Of a stretch of 64,000 nucleotides of DNA, positions 1 through 9,309 are shown piece by piece (position 1 is the stretch's first letter; each line of letters starts with the position of its first letter). The DNA comes from JAUVKT01 sp964634565 (GTDB taxonomy: Bacteria; Bacteroidota; Bacteroidia; Bacteroidales; VadinHA17). The notes below the pieces were generated by a model that saw only the letters and a program-made list of their open reading frames with translations, made no database searches and was not told the origin of the DNA. A program made the position numbers and the translations under genes. Location of the stretch: contig CAZWLP010000001.1 in NCBI GenBank assembly GCA_964634565.1, forward strand, positions 1-64,000, read 5' to 3'.

Positions 1-74
1 GAGGATAAATAATGCAGATTAAAGCCATAAAGACTTAAAAACATCAGGATAATAGCACCCTTAATATCTCATAC

Positions 75-98
75 TCCAACACCCCAACACTCCAACAC
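75..98. repeat. Three tandem 8-mers, TCCAACAC-like
   Basis: Three adjacent octamers (TCCAACAC, CCCAACAC, TCCAACAC) lie just beyond the 3' end of the TolC-like gene. The rest of positions 1-113 shows no coding frame, promoter element or clear terminator. It is one of four short tandem arrays in intergenic DNA of this window. Confidence 0.7.
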
Positions 99-113
99 TC
101 AAGTTACCCTGTC

Positions 114-1595
114 TTATTCAATCATAAGATCAAAATCTGCATCAAGGGACACTCCCTTGTCAAAATCAAACAGAGTAAGTCTTCGGAGGTTATAGTAATA
201 TGTCCAGTAATTCTGAAGTGCCTGAATAAAGGCGCGTCTGTTCTCATCCTTCTTGGTATCTGCATTATTCAGATCAAGAACATCAACATTACCAATTAAG
301 AATCTCTGCTTGGTCACCTCATACATTTTCATTGCTACAGTATCGGATTTTGCGGCTGTTAATACCTGGTCGTCCTGTAAATTGAACTGAGCCACATCCA
401 AAAAGAGATTTTCTTCAAAGTCAATTCTGGACTGCTGCACTGTAGTTTTTATTACCTCCTCGTTTGATTGTGCCATCCTGTATCTTCCTTTTCTAAGTCC
501 CCAGTCAATAATTGGAACAGTAAATCCCACACTGATTCTCTGCTGATCGTCGAGTGACTGGTAGGCCCCCGGTATATCTATATCCTGACCTTTCAGTCCA
601 TAGCTGAGATTCATATTTGCATTAAGTCCTTTCTCGGCCTTAGCCTGTGCTACACTTTGCCTTGCCTCCAGCAATTGCACATCATATCCAATCATTTCCG
701 GATTATTTTCAAGGGCCAGGTTAAGTACAGTTTCAGCATCAACCTCAAAATCAGGAATCTTAGTAGGAATTGTAAGCTCAATATTTACATTCTCTCTGAA
801 TCCCAGAAAGGATCTTAGTCTCTGCTCTGTGTCGCTTAGGTTATTTCTGGCCGAGTGCCTTGCTGTTTCAGCATTCAGAAATGTGAGCTCCATCTGCAAG
901 AGTTCATTCTCAGCTATAGTTCCAAGATTATAACGGCCCTGGGCAAGCCTGTAAAGGGTATCAGCATTGGCATAGTTCATATCGGCTATTTCCATGTTTA
1001 TCTGGGCCAGTGCCAGCTGGAAAAACCGCATAACAGCGCGTGCATGAACATCTTCAACTGCCTCGATATATGTCTTTTTTGCCTCCTCGTATTTAAGTGG
1101 CTCAATCTGTTTTTGCCATTTAAGTTCGTTATACCTGAAAAGGGGTTGATTTATATTAATGCTTATAGGTGTGGAGATATATTGAGACGATCCGTCTTCT
1201 CCCAGTACATCAAACTGTCTAAAGTCAGATTGAAGAGAGACGGTTCCGCCTGTAAGACCAATATTCTGTTCAATAGATAAAGATCCCTGGTATGAATTTG
1301 TGTTTTTCTCAACATAATATTCCTGTCCGCTCTGATAATCGTATTCCCTTTCGTAAGTCCTGTTATAATCTGGAAGTGTACCTGATAGCATAAGTGATGG
1401 CAGATATTCCGCCTTAAAAGTCCTGTACTGCCAATAGCTGGCCCTGAATCTATGTTTTGCAAGTATAGCATCAAGGGATTGATCTTCTGATAATTTAATT
1501 ACCTCTTTCAGATCCAGTTTTACAACTGTCTGTGCGGAAGCACCAATAGATGCCACCATTGCTATCAGAATGAAAATATATTTTATTCTTCTCAT
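114..1595 (-). CDS. TolC-family outer membrane efflux protein
   Basis: Outer-membrane channel of a tripartite export system; it would form the trimeric duct through which an inner-membrane pump and its adaptor expel substrate. The 493-residue product starts with a 22-residue signal peptide (basic MRRIK, hydrophobic core, cleavage after GASAQ). It has the two long Ala/Gln/Glu-rich helical repeats of the OEP family, with motifs such as ALAQINMEIADMNY and ARQSVAQAKAEKGL, alternating with short strand segments. Length fits the family (about 430-500). It is the last gene of a three-gene minus-strand set, 14 bp after the permease and behind the adaptor, so the three products very probably work together. 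The substrate cannot be read from sequence. The ATG start gives an intact signal peptide. Confidence 0.92.
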   Translation of the reverse strand: MRRIKYIFILIAMVASIGASAQTVVKLDLKEVIKLSEDQSLDAILAKHRFRASYWQYRTFKAEYLPSLMLSGTLPDYNRTYEREYDYQSGQEYYVEKNTNSYQGSLSIEQNIGLTGGTVSLQSDFRQFDVLGEDGSSQYISTPISININQPLFRYNELKWQKQIEPLKYEEAKKTYIEAVEDVHARAVMRFFQLALAQINMEIADMNYANADTLYRLAQGRYNLGTIAENELLQMELTFLNAETARHSARNNLSDTEQRLRSFLGFRENVNIELTIPTKIPDFEVDAETVLNLALENNPEMIGYDVQLLEARQSVAQAKAEKGLNANMNLSYGLKGQDIDIPGAYQSLDDQQRISVGFTVPIIDWGLRKGRYRMAQSNEEVIKTTVQQSRIDFEENLFLDVAQFNLQDDQVLTAAKSDTVAMKMYEVTKQRFLIGNVDVLDLNNADTKKDENRRAFIQALQNYWTYYYNLRRLTLFDFDKGVSLDADFDLMIE

Positions 1596-1609
1596 CTTGT
1601 TTTATTGTT

Positions 1610-2986
1610 TTATTCGTATCTCAGTGATTCAATAGGGTCTCTGTCTGCCGCTCTTTTAGCCGGAGAATAACCAAAAATAATACCAACCGCAGCTGAAACA
1701 CCAAATGCAATTAATACAGAGCCCACAGACACAATAGTAAGTATTCCTGCCAGCTCCTCGATTAGCTTGGAAAATACTATGCCCAGGAATATCCCAATCA
1801 GACCACCTGTTACGCTAATAAGAATTGCTTCAGATAAAAATTGGACAACTATATCCATCTTTTTTGCCCCTATTGCCATACGTGTACCAATCTCCTTGAT
1901 CCTTTCCATTACCGAGGCAAACATTATATTCATAATTCCTATACCTCCCACAACAAGAGATATACTGGCTATGGCCCCAAGCACAATATTAAATATATCC
2001 TTAGTTCTTTGCTGCTGTTTAAGCAATAGCTCCGGTACAGTGATTTCAAAATCTTTGACATTTGAATGACGCCTCAAAATCATTCTGCTCAATACTTCCG
2101 TTGAAGGATTAAGACGTTCGGTCTCATCCACCTGTACAACTATACGATCCAGCTGATGATAGTTACTTGAGGCTGACTGGTTTGGATCGGATCCGCCTGA
2201 GCCCGATACGTTTACTGTCATATGACCTCTGCCACCGATACGGATATTTGTATTTGCACTTGTAACCTGTTTTGTATTTATAAGGGCTCTGTTCTGGTAC
2301 CTCATAAGCATGGTCTTAATCGGTATGTATATATTATCGTTATATACATTTACACCGGTATCCTCAAAACCTGTAAGGCTTATATCTGTCTTTTCAAGAA
2401 CACCTATTACCTTTAGCCAGACGCCGTCAAACTTTATATACTGTCCGAGAGGATCAACCTTTGAAAAGAACTTTGCCCTGATATTTGCACCGATCAGACA
2501 AACCTGTATCCCGTACTCTTCGTGAAAGTCTGTAAAATAATAACCACCTTCAAGAGGCAGATTATACAGACCAAAATAATCGTTGGTTACACCTACCAGC
2601 TTAGCAGGATACCTCATCCCATTCAGCACTACATTTGAATTATAGGAAATCTCTGGACTTATCCTGTTCAGGGAAGGAAGAACTTCCTGTATAGCTTCAA
2701 CATCGAGCATAGAAAGACCTCTTGAGAATTTATTCTGCTGCATGGCACTACCCTCCTCTTCGGATGAATCATCCAGTTCTATTATCGGTGTAATCAAAAT
2801 ATTATTAACACCAACCATTTCCATCTGCTCCAGTATCTCCTGTTGCGCCCCTTTACCTATTGCAAGCATACTGATAACAGCAGCCACACCAAAAATTATT
2901 CCCAGAGCGGTCAGGATTGACTTAAGCTTATTTGCAAGTATTGCTTCAAAAGCAATTATTACATCATGAAAATATCTTTTAATCAT
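1610..2986 (-). CDS. MacB-like ABC transporter permease
   Basis: Inner-membrane permease of the FtsX/MacB family, part of a type VII ABC (mechanotransmission) exporter. The 458-residue protein has one N-terminal membrane helix (about residues 20-45, ILTALGIIFGVAAVISMLAI), a large periplasmic MacB-PCD domain (about 46-325), then three C-terminal helices (about 335-450) with the FtsX signature around MERIKEIGTRMAIGA. E. coli MacB carries a fused N-terminal ATPase; this protein does not. No ATP-binding protein is encoded beside it, so the ATPase must lie left of the window or elsewhere. It sits 11 bp after the adaptor gene and 14 bp before the TolC-like gene. Substrate unknown. Confidence 0.92.
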   Translation of the reverse strand: MIKRYFHDVIIAFEAILANKLKSILTALGIIFGVAAVISMLAIGKGAQQEILEQMEMVGVNNILITPIIELDDSSEEEGSAMQQNKFSRGLSMLDVEAIQEVLPSLNRISPEISYNSNVVLNGMRYPAKLVGVTNDYFGLYNLPLEGGYYFTDFHEEYGIQVCLIGANIRAKFFSKVDPLGQYIKFDGVWLKVIGVLEKTDISLTGFEDTGVNVYNDNIYIPIKTMLMRYQNRALINTKQVTSANTNIRIGGRGHMTVNVSGSGGSDPNQSASSNYHQLDRIVVQVDETERLNPSTEVLSRMILRRHSNVKDFEITVPELLLKQQQRTKDIFNIVLGAIASISLVVGGIGIMNIMFASVMERIKEIGTRMAIGAKKMDIVVQFLSEAILISVTGGLIGIFLGIVFSKLIEELAGILTIVSVGSVLIAFGVSAAVGIIFGYSPAKRAADRDPIESLRYE

Positions 2987-2997
2987 AATAACTTTTA

Positions 2998-4485
2998 TTA
3001 TTTGCCGGCCGGCGCTTCACCAGATTGTACGCCTCCGGATTGACCTCCCTGGCGACCACCACCGGCTTCGCGCATACGGGTCATTAACTCCTGCCTTTCT
3101 TCTTCGCTCATATTCTTGAGTCTTTCCTGCATCTCAGGAGTCATCTGGCGTCCTGAACCCGGGCCTCTTTTATCCACTTCTTCTTCCTTCTGTGCTTTCT
3201 CCCTCTTCAGTCTTGCCTTTTCTTTTATTACTTCCTTCAATTCTTCTCCCTGCCATTTAAAAGTATCACCATCCTCAGGAGAATTTAAATACAGCTCATC
3301 ACCAAATTCCAGACCCTGCTCTACAATAACCTCATTTTCATTTGATTCACTTAGAACAACAACCTGTCGGATATTATTTTTTCTGTATACAAAAGGAACA
3401 CTATCAGAAGTAGCATGAACACACTCCAGTGGTATAGACAATACATTTTCAAACTCCTGTGTAACAATCATATTACCTGTAGTCATTGAAGGCCTGAGAA
3501 TAGGATCAGAACCATCTACCTCTATTATAACTTCAAAGACCTTTGCATCGGTATTAGGAAGCTGCTCACCTATATTAGCCACCTCTTTAACAAGTCCTGT
3601 ATATCTTTTATCAGGAAAGGCATCAACCGAAATCCTTACTTCCTGTCCAATTTCCACCTTACTAATATCAATTTCATTTACATAGGTCTTGGAAATCATT
3701 GTTGAAAGATCAGGTAATGTCGCAACAACAGGGTCCCATGGACTGATTCCGGATCCTACCTTCCTCTTCTCTCCACTCCATTCTCTCTTATAGATTACCA
3801 TCCCCGGGGCAGGAGCAGTAATTGTAAACTGCTCTATTACATCCTTCATCTCGGCAACCTTATTTCTTTGTTTCTGAAGTTCCAGAAATGTTTCTCTTAC
3901 ATCTGCTTTTGCCTGCTGCACTTTCAGTATATAGTTCTTCTGTGCCTGCTCATAGGCCCTTTTTGATTTATCCAGGTTAATCTGGTTCTGCCTGATTGTT
4001 GTAGGAGGCTCATATTTTGATTGTTCGAGTGTAAGCTCAGACTCTTCCATATTATACTTAAGGTTTACCAGATCATCCCTTAAATCACCGAGGCTAATCG
4101 TTGTATCGAGCTTCTTCATAGAATATTCATTCTCTGCAGTCTCAAGCTTGTCAAGTTCATCCTTATAAGTATTGTCTGCATCAGACCTGTCGAGAGTAGC
4201 AACGTAATCTCCTTTTGCTACAACAGTTCCTTCCGGAATAAGATCCTGTATCAAAATCTCGCGAAATCTCATATTCCTGCTCGATAATCCATCAGGCCCT
4301 TTTATTTCTGTAGAACTTTCAGCCTGTAATTCTCCTGTCGTGGTAACTATTATCTCAAACAATCCCTGCTTTACCTCTACAAACAAAAGTGACTTATCAT
4401 CTTTCTTTGTAAGTGAATTGAAAACAATCAGTGCAATTATAGCTACACCAATAACAATTCCTGAAATGATTAATGTTTTTTTCAT
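2998..4485 (-). CDS. Efflux periplasmic adaptor (HlyD/MacA family)
   Basis: Membrane-anchored periplasmic adaptor linking the permease to the TolC-like channel. The 495-residue protein has a single N-terminal anchor (about residues 5-25), a split lipoyl/barrel-sandwich domain, a coiled-coil hairpin (about 100-210, rich in Lys/Glu/Gln) and a beta-barrel/membrane-proximal part. The C-terminal 70 residues are unusual: a charged helical stretch (EMQERLKNMSEEERQELMTR) followed by a Gly/Gln/Ser-rich tail (GGGRQGGQSGG). This helix resembles the LTxxQ-type segments of Spy/CpxP proteins; that similarity is by eye only. First gene of the efflux operon. The upstream 163 bases (4486-4648) hold no perfect TAnnTTTG element, only A/T-rich DNA with two copies of TTAACAATA. 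Confidence 0.9.
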   Translation of the reverse strand: MKKTLIISGIVIGVAIIALIVFNSLTKKDDKSLLFVEVKQGLFEIIVTTTGELQAESSTEIKGPDGLSSRNMRFREILIQDLIPEGTVVAKGDYVATLDRSDADNTYKDELDKLETAENEYSMKKLDTTISLGDLRDDLVNLKYNMEESELTLEQSKYEPPTTIRQNQINLDKSKRAYEQAQKNYILKVQQAKADVRETFLELQKQRNKVAEMKDVIEQFTITAPAPGMVIYKREWSGEKRKVGSGISPWDPVVATLPDLSTMISKTYVNEIDISKVEIGQEVRISVDAFPDKRYTGLVKEVANIGEQLPNTDAKVFEVIIEVDGSDPILRPSMTTGNMIVTQEFENVLSIPLECVHATSDSVPFVYRKNNIRQVVVLSESNENEVIVEQGLEFGDELYLNSPEDGDTFKWQGEELKEVIKEKARLKREKAQKEEEVDKRGPGSGRQMTPEMQERLKNMSEEERQELMTRMREAGGGRQGGQSGGVQSGEAPAGK

Positions 4486-4648
4486 TATGTTCGTTGATTT
4501 TCTATTTTTCGTGCCCGAAATTACGACAATTCAGGCTCATAAATATCTATTTATTACTCATTTAACAATAATTAACAATACTATGTTGTTGCATCCTATT
4601 AACAGACAAAGCATGCGATTGTTTTATTCCACAAAACAAGTGCAAGGA

Positions 4649-6040
4649 TTATGTTAAAAGGATATTTTTAACACTTTTTATGATATTCTCAGCAAGTTTT
4701 TCTGCTTCCTCCCTGGTTTGTGCTTCGGAATAGATCCTGATAATCGGTTCGGTGTTCGACTTTCTGATATGAACCCAGGCATTTGTATACTCCAGTAATA
4801 AGCCATCCTCCGTGCTGGAGACCACGTCACCAAATTCATGGCTTAATTTGTTAATTATCATATCAGGGTCACTATCCTCCGATAATTCGATTCTGTTCTT
4901 GGAAATGATATATTGCGGATATTTATATCTTAATTCTGAGCATTTCAGTCCCGACAATGCAAGATGGGAAAGAAACAAAGCTATTCCAACCAGGGCATCA
5001 CGACCAAAATGCAACTCAGGTAAGATAATCCCACCATTACCTTCTCCACCAATTATAGCATCAACCTCTTTCATTTTCTTAACAACATTAACCTCGCCAA
5101 CAGCTGATGAATACCATTTACCTCCATATATCTCAGTAATATCTCTTAATGCCCTTGTTGAAGACATATTTGAAACGGTATTGCCTGGTTTACTTGACAG
5201 AACATAATCAGAACATGCCACAAGAGTATATTCTTCGTTAAAAAATTCTCCGTTCTCACTTATTATTGCCAGCCTGTCAACATCAGGATCTACAACAAAG
5301 CCAACATCAGCATTTTCTTTTACAACAGTTTCAGAAATCTGTTTCAGGTTTTCGGGCAGAGGCTCTGGATTATGAGCAAATATTCCATTTGCTTCACTAT
5401 TTATCTCTACTATCTTCTTTACTCCTAAGCTTCTTAAAAGATCCGGCAGGACAAGTCCGCCAACAGAATTAACGCTATCAATAACTACCGTTAATGAAGC
5501 TTTACTGATTATATCGACATCAACCAGTTGAAGAGCCAGCACCCTGCTTATATGGAAATCGTGATAAGTACTAATATACTTATATATGCCTGTATCAGAT
5601 ACATCTGCATACAAAAATTCTTCCGCCTCAGATATTCTCAGAATTTCCATCCCATCTGCCTCAGATATAAATTCACCACTGCTATTAAGTAGTTTCAATG
5701 CATTCCAGTTGCCTGGATTATGACTGGCTGTAAGAATAATGCCACCGTCAGCCTTCTCATTTACAACAGCCATCTCAACGGTTGGAGTCGTTGCCAGTCC
5801 GAGATCAATTACATCAATACCCGTGCTGCGCAAGGTAGAAGAAACAATATTACTGATCATTTCGCCTGAGATCCGGGCATCTCTCCCGATAATAACTGAA
5901 TATTTATCCCTCTCGCTCTGACTCATTACCCAGGCTGCATATGCTGATGTAAACTTTACCACATCATATGGGCTAAGGCTTTCGCCCGGTCTTCCGCCTA
6001 TGGTACCACGTATTCCTGAGATTGATTTTATTAGTGTCAT
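4649..6040 (-). CDS. glmM: Phosphoglucosamine mutase (GlmM-type phosphohexomutase)
   Basis: Interconverts glucosamine-6-phosphate and glucosamine-1-phosphate on the way to UDP-GlcNAc, the precursor for peptidoglycan and lipid A. All four landmarks of the alpha-D-phosphohexomutase superfamily are visible in the 463 residues: catalytic phosphoserine loop TASHNPGNWN (Ser about 106), metal loop DPDVDR (about 251-256), sugar-binding loop GGEGNGG (about 331-337) and the phosphate-binding RKSNTEPIIRI near the C terminus. The sugar loop is of the broad archaeal/Bacteroidota kind and not the E. coli GEQSG form, so phosphomannomutase or phosphoglucomutase activity is a possible alternative. A heptanucleotide array begins 7 bp upstream of its ATG. 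Confidence 0.87.
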   Translation of the reverse strand: MTLIKSISGIRGTIGGRPGESLSPYDVVKFTSAYAAWVMSQSERDKYSVIIGRDARISGEMISNIVSSTLRSTGIDVIDLGLATTPTVEMAVVNEKADGGIILTASHNPGNWNALKLLNSSGEFISEADGMEILRISEAEEFLYADVSDTGIYKYISTYHDFHISRVLALQLVDVDIISKASLTVVIDSVNSVGGLVLPDLLRSLGVKKIVEINSEANGIFAHNPEPLPENLKQISETVVKENADVGFVVDPDVDRLAIISENGEFFNEEYTLVACSDYVLSSKPGNTVSNMSSTRALRDITEIYGGKWYSSAVGEVNVVKKMKEVDAIIGGEGNGGIILPELHFGRDALVGIALFLSHLALSGLKCSELRYKYPQYIISKNRIELSEDSDPDMIINKLSHEFGDVVSSTEDGLLLEYTNAWVHIRKSNTEPIIRIYSEAQTREEAEKLAENIIKSVKNILLT

Positions 6041-6046
6041 TACTGC

Positions 6047-6074
6047 TTATTGGTTATTAGTTATCGGTTATTGG
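6047..6074. repeat. Heptanucleotide tandem array before glmM
   Basis: Four consecutive 7-mers on the plus strand (TTATTGG, TTATTAG, TTATCGG, TTATTGG) begin 7 bp upstream of the glmM start codon. In the glmM sense strand they read CCAATAA-like. They would lie in the glmM leader or core promoter. The remaining DNA up to position 6235 is C/T-rich on the plus strand, with a doubled CTTCGCT at about 6165-6178, and shows no other feature. Confidence 0.75.
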
Positions 6075-6235
6075 CTCCTTTCAGTCGCGCTATTTACTCT
6101 CCGCACTGCCCGATTCTTTTTCCGCCTTAACTCTTTACCTGCCTCCTTACCCTATGCCCTTACCTCTTCGCTCTTCGCTCTTTTCAATCACAAAAGTGCA
6201 AAAAAATACTGAATGAATAAATAAGCAAATAATTG

Positions 6236-6243
6236 TAACTTTG
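6236..6243 (+). promoter_or_regulatory. Bacteroidota -7 element for the rluB-era-der set
   Basis: TAACTTTG is a perfect match to the Bacteroidota -7 consensus TAnnTTTG, 21 bp before the ATG at 6265. Transcription would start near 6250. The in-frame TTG at 6241 falls inside the element, so the ATG at 6265 is the correct start. Confidence 0.7.
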
Positions 6244-6264
6244 CAACCTGAATTATATAATATA

Positions 6265-7032
6265 ATGAATAACAGCAAAAAGCAGCTAAAAGAGAACGAA
6301 CCAAAAGGTGAATCTGAGGTAAGATTAAATAAATTTATATCAAATGCAGGTGTATGTTCACGGCGTGAAGCTGATGAACTGATAGCAGCAGGTGAGATAA
6401 AGGTTGATGGCAAGGTTGTTAAGGATCTTGGAGTAAAAGTTAAAAGCAATCAGAAAGTAAGTTATAAGGGCAAAATACTTTCGTCAGAAAAAAAAATATA
6501 TGTCTTGCTTAATAAGCCGAAAGACTATGTTACAACAATGGATGATCCTCATGCCGATAAGATAGTTATCGACCTTGTTAAGAATGCCTGCTCTGAACGC
6601 ATCTACCCTGTTGGAAGGCTCGATAAAAACACAACCGGACTGCTGCTTTTTACCAATGATGGAGATCTGGCAACAAAACTATCCCATCCAAGATATAATA
6701 AAAAGAAAGTATACCATGTCTTTCTTGACAGACCTGTAAGCAAAAATGATCTTCTGAAACTGACTGAAGGCATAACTATTGACAAAGATCAAGAAGTGGC
6801 TGCTGATGTTGCCTCTTACCCGGATATGGAGGACAGAAGCCAGATAGGACTGGAGATTCATTCGGGACAGAACAGGGTCGTAAGGAAAATGTTTGAAGCA
6901 CTTGATTACCGGGTTAAGAAGCTCGACCGGGTATATTATGCAGGACTCACAAAAAAGAACTTACCCAGGGGAAAATGGAGGTTTCTTACAGATATTGAAA
7001 TACGAAACTTAAAAAGAGGATCATATAGCTAG
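6265..7032 (+). CDS. RluB/RsuA-family rRNA pseudouridine synthase
   Basis: Isomerises a specific uridine in ribosomal RNA to pseudouridine; by family this is most likely the 23S site handled by RluB. The 255-residue protein has an N-terminal charged lead, an S4 RNA-binding domain (about residues 20-70, VRLNKFISNAGVCSRREAD) and a pseudouridine synthase domain containing the catalytic-aspartate motif GRLDKNTTGLLLFTNDGDL and the late motif GQNRVVRKMF. The frame extends upstream to a TTG at 6241, but that codon lies within the promoter, so the ATG at 6265 was chosen. Era follows after 1 bp and der after that, making a ribosome-assembly operon. RluB versus RluE/F specificity cannot be settled by eye. 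Confidence 0.9.
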   Translation: MNNSKKQLKENEPKGESEVRLNKFISNAGVCSRREADELIAAGEIKVDGKVVKDLGVKVKSNQKVSYKGKILSSEKKIYVLLNKPKDYVTTMDDPHADKIVIDLVKNACSERIYPVGRLDKNTTGLLLFTNDGDLATKLSHPRYNKKKVYHVFLDRPVSKNDLLKLTEGITIDKDQEVAADVASYPDMEDRSQIGLEIHSGQNRVVRKMFEALDYRVKKLDRVYYAGLTKKNLPRGKWRFLTDIEIRNLKRGSYS

Positions 7033-7033
7033 C

Positions 7034-7909
7034 ATGAAACACAGGTCTGGATTTGTTAATATACTTGGAAACCCTAATGTTGGGAAATCAACTCTGATGA
7101 ATGTACTTGTCGGAGAGAAACTTTCGATAATTACTTCAAAAGCCCAGACTACCAGGCACAGGATTAAAGGGATTGTTAATGGAGAGGATTTTCAGATTGT
7201 TTATTCCGATACACCTGGTATTCTTAACCCCAAATATAAGCTCCAGGAATCGATGATGCAGACTGTCGACAGTGCATTACAGGATGCAGATCTTATACTC
7301 TATATAACTGATGTGGTGGAGAAATTCGATAAGAATAGTGAGTATCTGGAGAAGATAATTACACTCGATATCCCAAGAATTGTTGTTATCAATAAGATTG
7401 ACCTGACAGATGAGGAAAAGCTGAACTCACTGTTCAGCAGGTGGGAAGAGCTTATGCCGGGTGTCCAGATTGTTCCTGTTTCGGCACTTAAAAACTTTAA
7501 TATTGAGAATCTACTGAAATTAATTCTGGATAAGTTACCGGAAGGACCGGCCTGGTTTCCTAAAGACCAGCTTACTGACAGATTTGAAAGATATTTCGTT
7601 ACAGAAATAATTCGTGAGAAAATACTGGCAAATTACAGCAAAGAAATTCCCTATTCTGTTGAAGTAGAAATTGAAAGCTACGAGGAGACTGCTACAATAA
7701 ATAACATCAGGGTTATAATTCATGTATCAAGGGATAGCCAGAAGGGCATTATTATCGGTCACAAAGGAAAAATGCTAAAACTTATCGGTAGTGAGGCACG
7801 AAAAGATATTGAAGAATTTATCAGCAAGAAGGTCTTTCTTGAATTATATGTTAAGGTAAATAAAGAGTGGCGTAATAATGCTAATGCATTAAAACGCTTT
7901 GGCTATTAG
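7034..7909 (+). CDS. era: GTPase Era
   Basis: GTPase that binds the 3' end of 16S rRNA and aids 30S subunit maturation. The 291-residue protein shows the G1 loop GNPNVGKS (about 12-19), switch/G2 TTRHR, G3 DTPG, G4 NKID and G5 SALK, then a C-terminal type II KH domain (about 205-290) with the GxxG-type loop GHKGKMLKLIG. Length matches E. coli Era (301). It begins 1 bp after the pseudouridine synthase stop and is followed 53 bp later by der, so three ribosome biogenesis genes share one promoter. Nothing unusual. Confidence 0.97.
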   Translation: MKHRSGFVNILGNPNVGKSTLMNVLVGEKLSIITSKAQTTRHRIKGIVNGEDFQIVYSDTPGILNPKYKLQESMMQTVDSALQDADLILYITDVVEKFDKNSEYLEKIITLDIPRIVVINKIDLTDEEKLNSLFSRWEELMPGVQIVPVSALKNFNIENLLKLILDKLPEGPAWFPKDQLTDRFERYFVTEIIREKILANYSKEIPYSVEVEIESYEETATINNIRVIIHVSRDSQKGIIIGHKGKMLKLIGSEARKDIEEFISKKVFLELYVKVNKEWRNNANALKRFGY

Positions 7910-7962
7910 TAGCCGACAAAAAGAACAAGATAGAAGCAGCAATATATATTAAGCTAAAAGTG

Positions 7963-9267
7963 ATGAGCAAAATTGTAGCAATTGTAGGACGTCCTAATGT
8001 TGGGAAATCGACACTATTTAACAGACTGACAGAGAGCAGGGCTGCTATTGTTGATGAAGAGAGCGGAGTAACACGCGACAGGCATTATGGAAGAGCTACA
8101 TGGAATGGAATTGATTTTTCAGTAATCGATACCGGAGGATATGTTACAAACTCTGACGATGTATTTGAGGAGGAAATAAATAAGCAGGTATTGCTTGCTA
8201 TTGATGAAGCTGATGTTCTTGTTTTCCTTGTGGATGTTATTAGCGGAATAACAGATCTGGACGAGTCTGTGGCAAAAATGCTCAGGAGAACACAAAAGAC
8301 GGTTATCCTTGTTGTCAATAAAGTTGATAATAATGACCGAAGAATGGATGCAACGGAGTTTTATTCGCTGGGGCTTGGTGATTTTTTCACCATCTCATCA
8401 GCTAATGGAAGCGGTACGGGCGACATGCTTGATGAAATAGTAAAAAACCTGCCGGAAGTCTCTGAGGAACCGCTTGAAGAATATCCAAAGTATGCCATAG
8501 TTGGCAGACCAAATGTGGGCAAATCGACTCTTATAAACACCCTTATGGGTGAAGAGCGGAATATTGTTACGCCCGTAGCGGGGACAACAAGGGATTCAAT
8601 ATATACCCTTTATAATAAGTATCAGCATAAGTTTTACCTTGTAGATACGGCAGGTCTGAGAAAGAAGGCAAAAGTAAATGAGGACCTGGAATTTTATTCC
8701 ACCCTGAGATCTGTTCGCGCAATAGAAAGTTCTGATATATGCCTGCTGATGATAGATGCTACCAGAGGCCTGGAATCACAGGATCTTAGTATAATGTCTC
8801 TTATTATAAAAAACAGCAAAGGACTGGTTGTTATTCTTAACAAATGGGATCTGGCTGAGAAGGAAACCAATACTATTAAAAAACTCGAGAAGGAGATCAG
8901 AGAAAGGACTGCTCCATTTGTTGATTATCCTATTCTATTTATTTCGGCAGTTAGCAAACAGAGAATTCATAAGGTGCTTGATACTGCAATCGAGGTATAT
9001 AACAACAGAACAAAGAAAATTTCAACTTCGTCGCTGAACGATGTGATGCTAAAAGCCATCGAGAATAATCCGCCACCATCTGTAAAAGGGAAATATATTA
9101 AAATAAAATATGTTACACAGCTGCCCACACACTCCCCTGCATTTGCCTTCTTCTGTAATCTTCCTCAGTATCTGAAAGACCCATATAAAAGATATCTGGA
9201 GAACAGGTTAAGAGAAAACTTTGACTTTCACGGTGTCCCTATAAAGATATTCTTCAGAAAAAAATAA
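7963..9267 (+). CDS. der: Ribosome biogenesis GTPase Der (EngA)
   Basis: Double GTPase required for 50S subunit assembly. The 434 residues contain two complete G domains, each with a GRPNVGKST P-loop (about residues 8-16 and 181-189); the first has DTGG and NKVD, the second DTAG and NKWD. A C-terminal KH-like domain follows (about 350-434, with PPPSVKGKYIKIKY). A GTG three bases earlier (7960) is in frame, but the ATG at 7963 aligns better with the family's usual short start. The 53-bp gap after era has no -7 element, so it is probably co-transcribed with rluB and era. Confidence 0.97.
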   Translation: MSKIVAIVGRPNVGKSTLFNRLTESRAAIVDEESGVTRDRHYGRATWNGIDFSVIDTGGYVTNSDDVFEEEINKQVLLAIDEADVLVFLVDVISGITDLDESVAKMLRRTQKTVILVVNKVDNNDRRMDATEFYSLGLGDFFTISSANGSGTGDMLDEIVKNLPEVSEEPLEEYPKYAIVGRPNVGKSTLINTLMGEERNIVTPVAGTTRDSIYTLYNKYQHKFYLVDTAGLRKKAKVNEDLEFYSTLRSVRAIESSDICLLMIDATRGLESQDLSIMSLIIKNSKGLVVILNKWDLAEKETNTIKKLEKEIRERTAPFVDYPILFISAVSKQRIHKVLDTAIEVYNNRTKKISTSSLNDVMLKAIENNPPPSVKGKYIKIKYVTQLPTHSPAFAFFCNLPQYLKDPYKRYLENRLRENFDFHGVPIKIFFRKK

Positions 9268-9309
9268 CTAAATTGGTGTGATTTTTGTGAATCTATCGAA
9301 AATATCTAC

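Noticed and set aside
855..1280. 141-residue plus-strand open frame
   Set aside because: Antisense to the TolC-like gene, no promoter or start context, composition of a shadow frame.
4653..4672. Inverted repeat GTTAAAA/TTTTAAC as glmM terminator
   Set aside because: It lies within the last codons of glmM, the stem is almost only A-U and no T run follows in the gene direction, so chance is likely.
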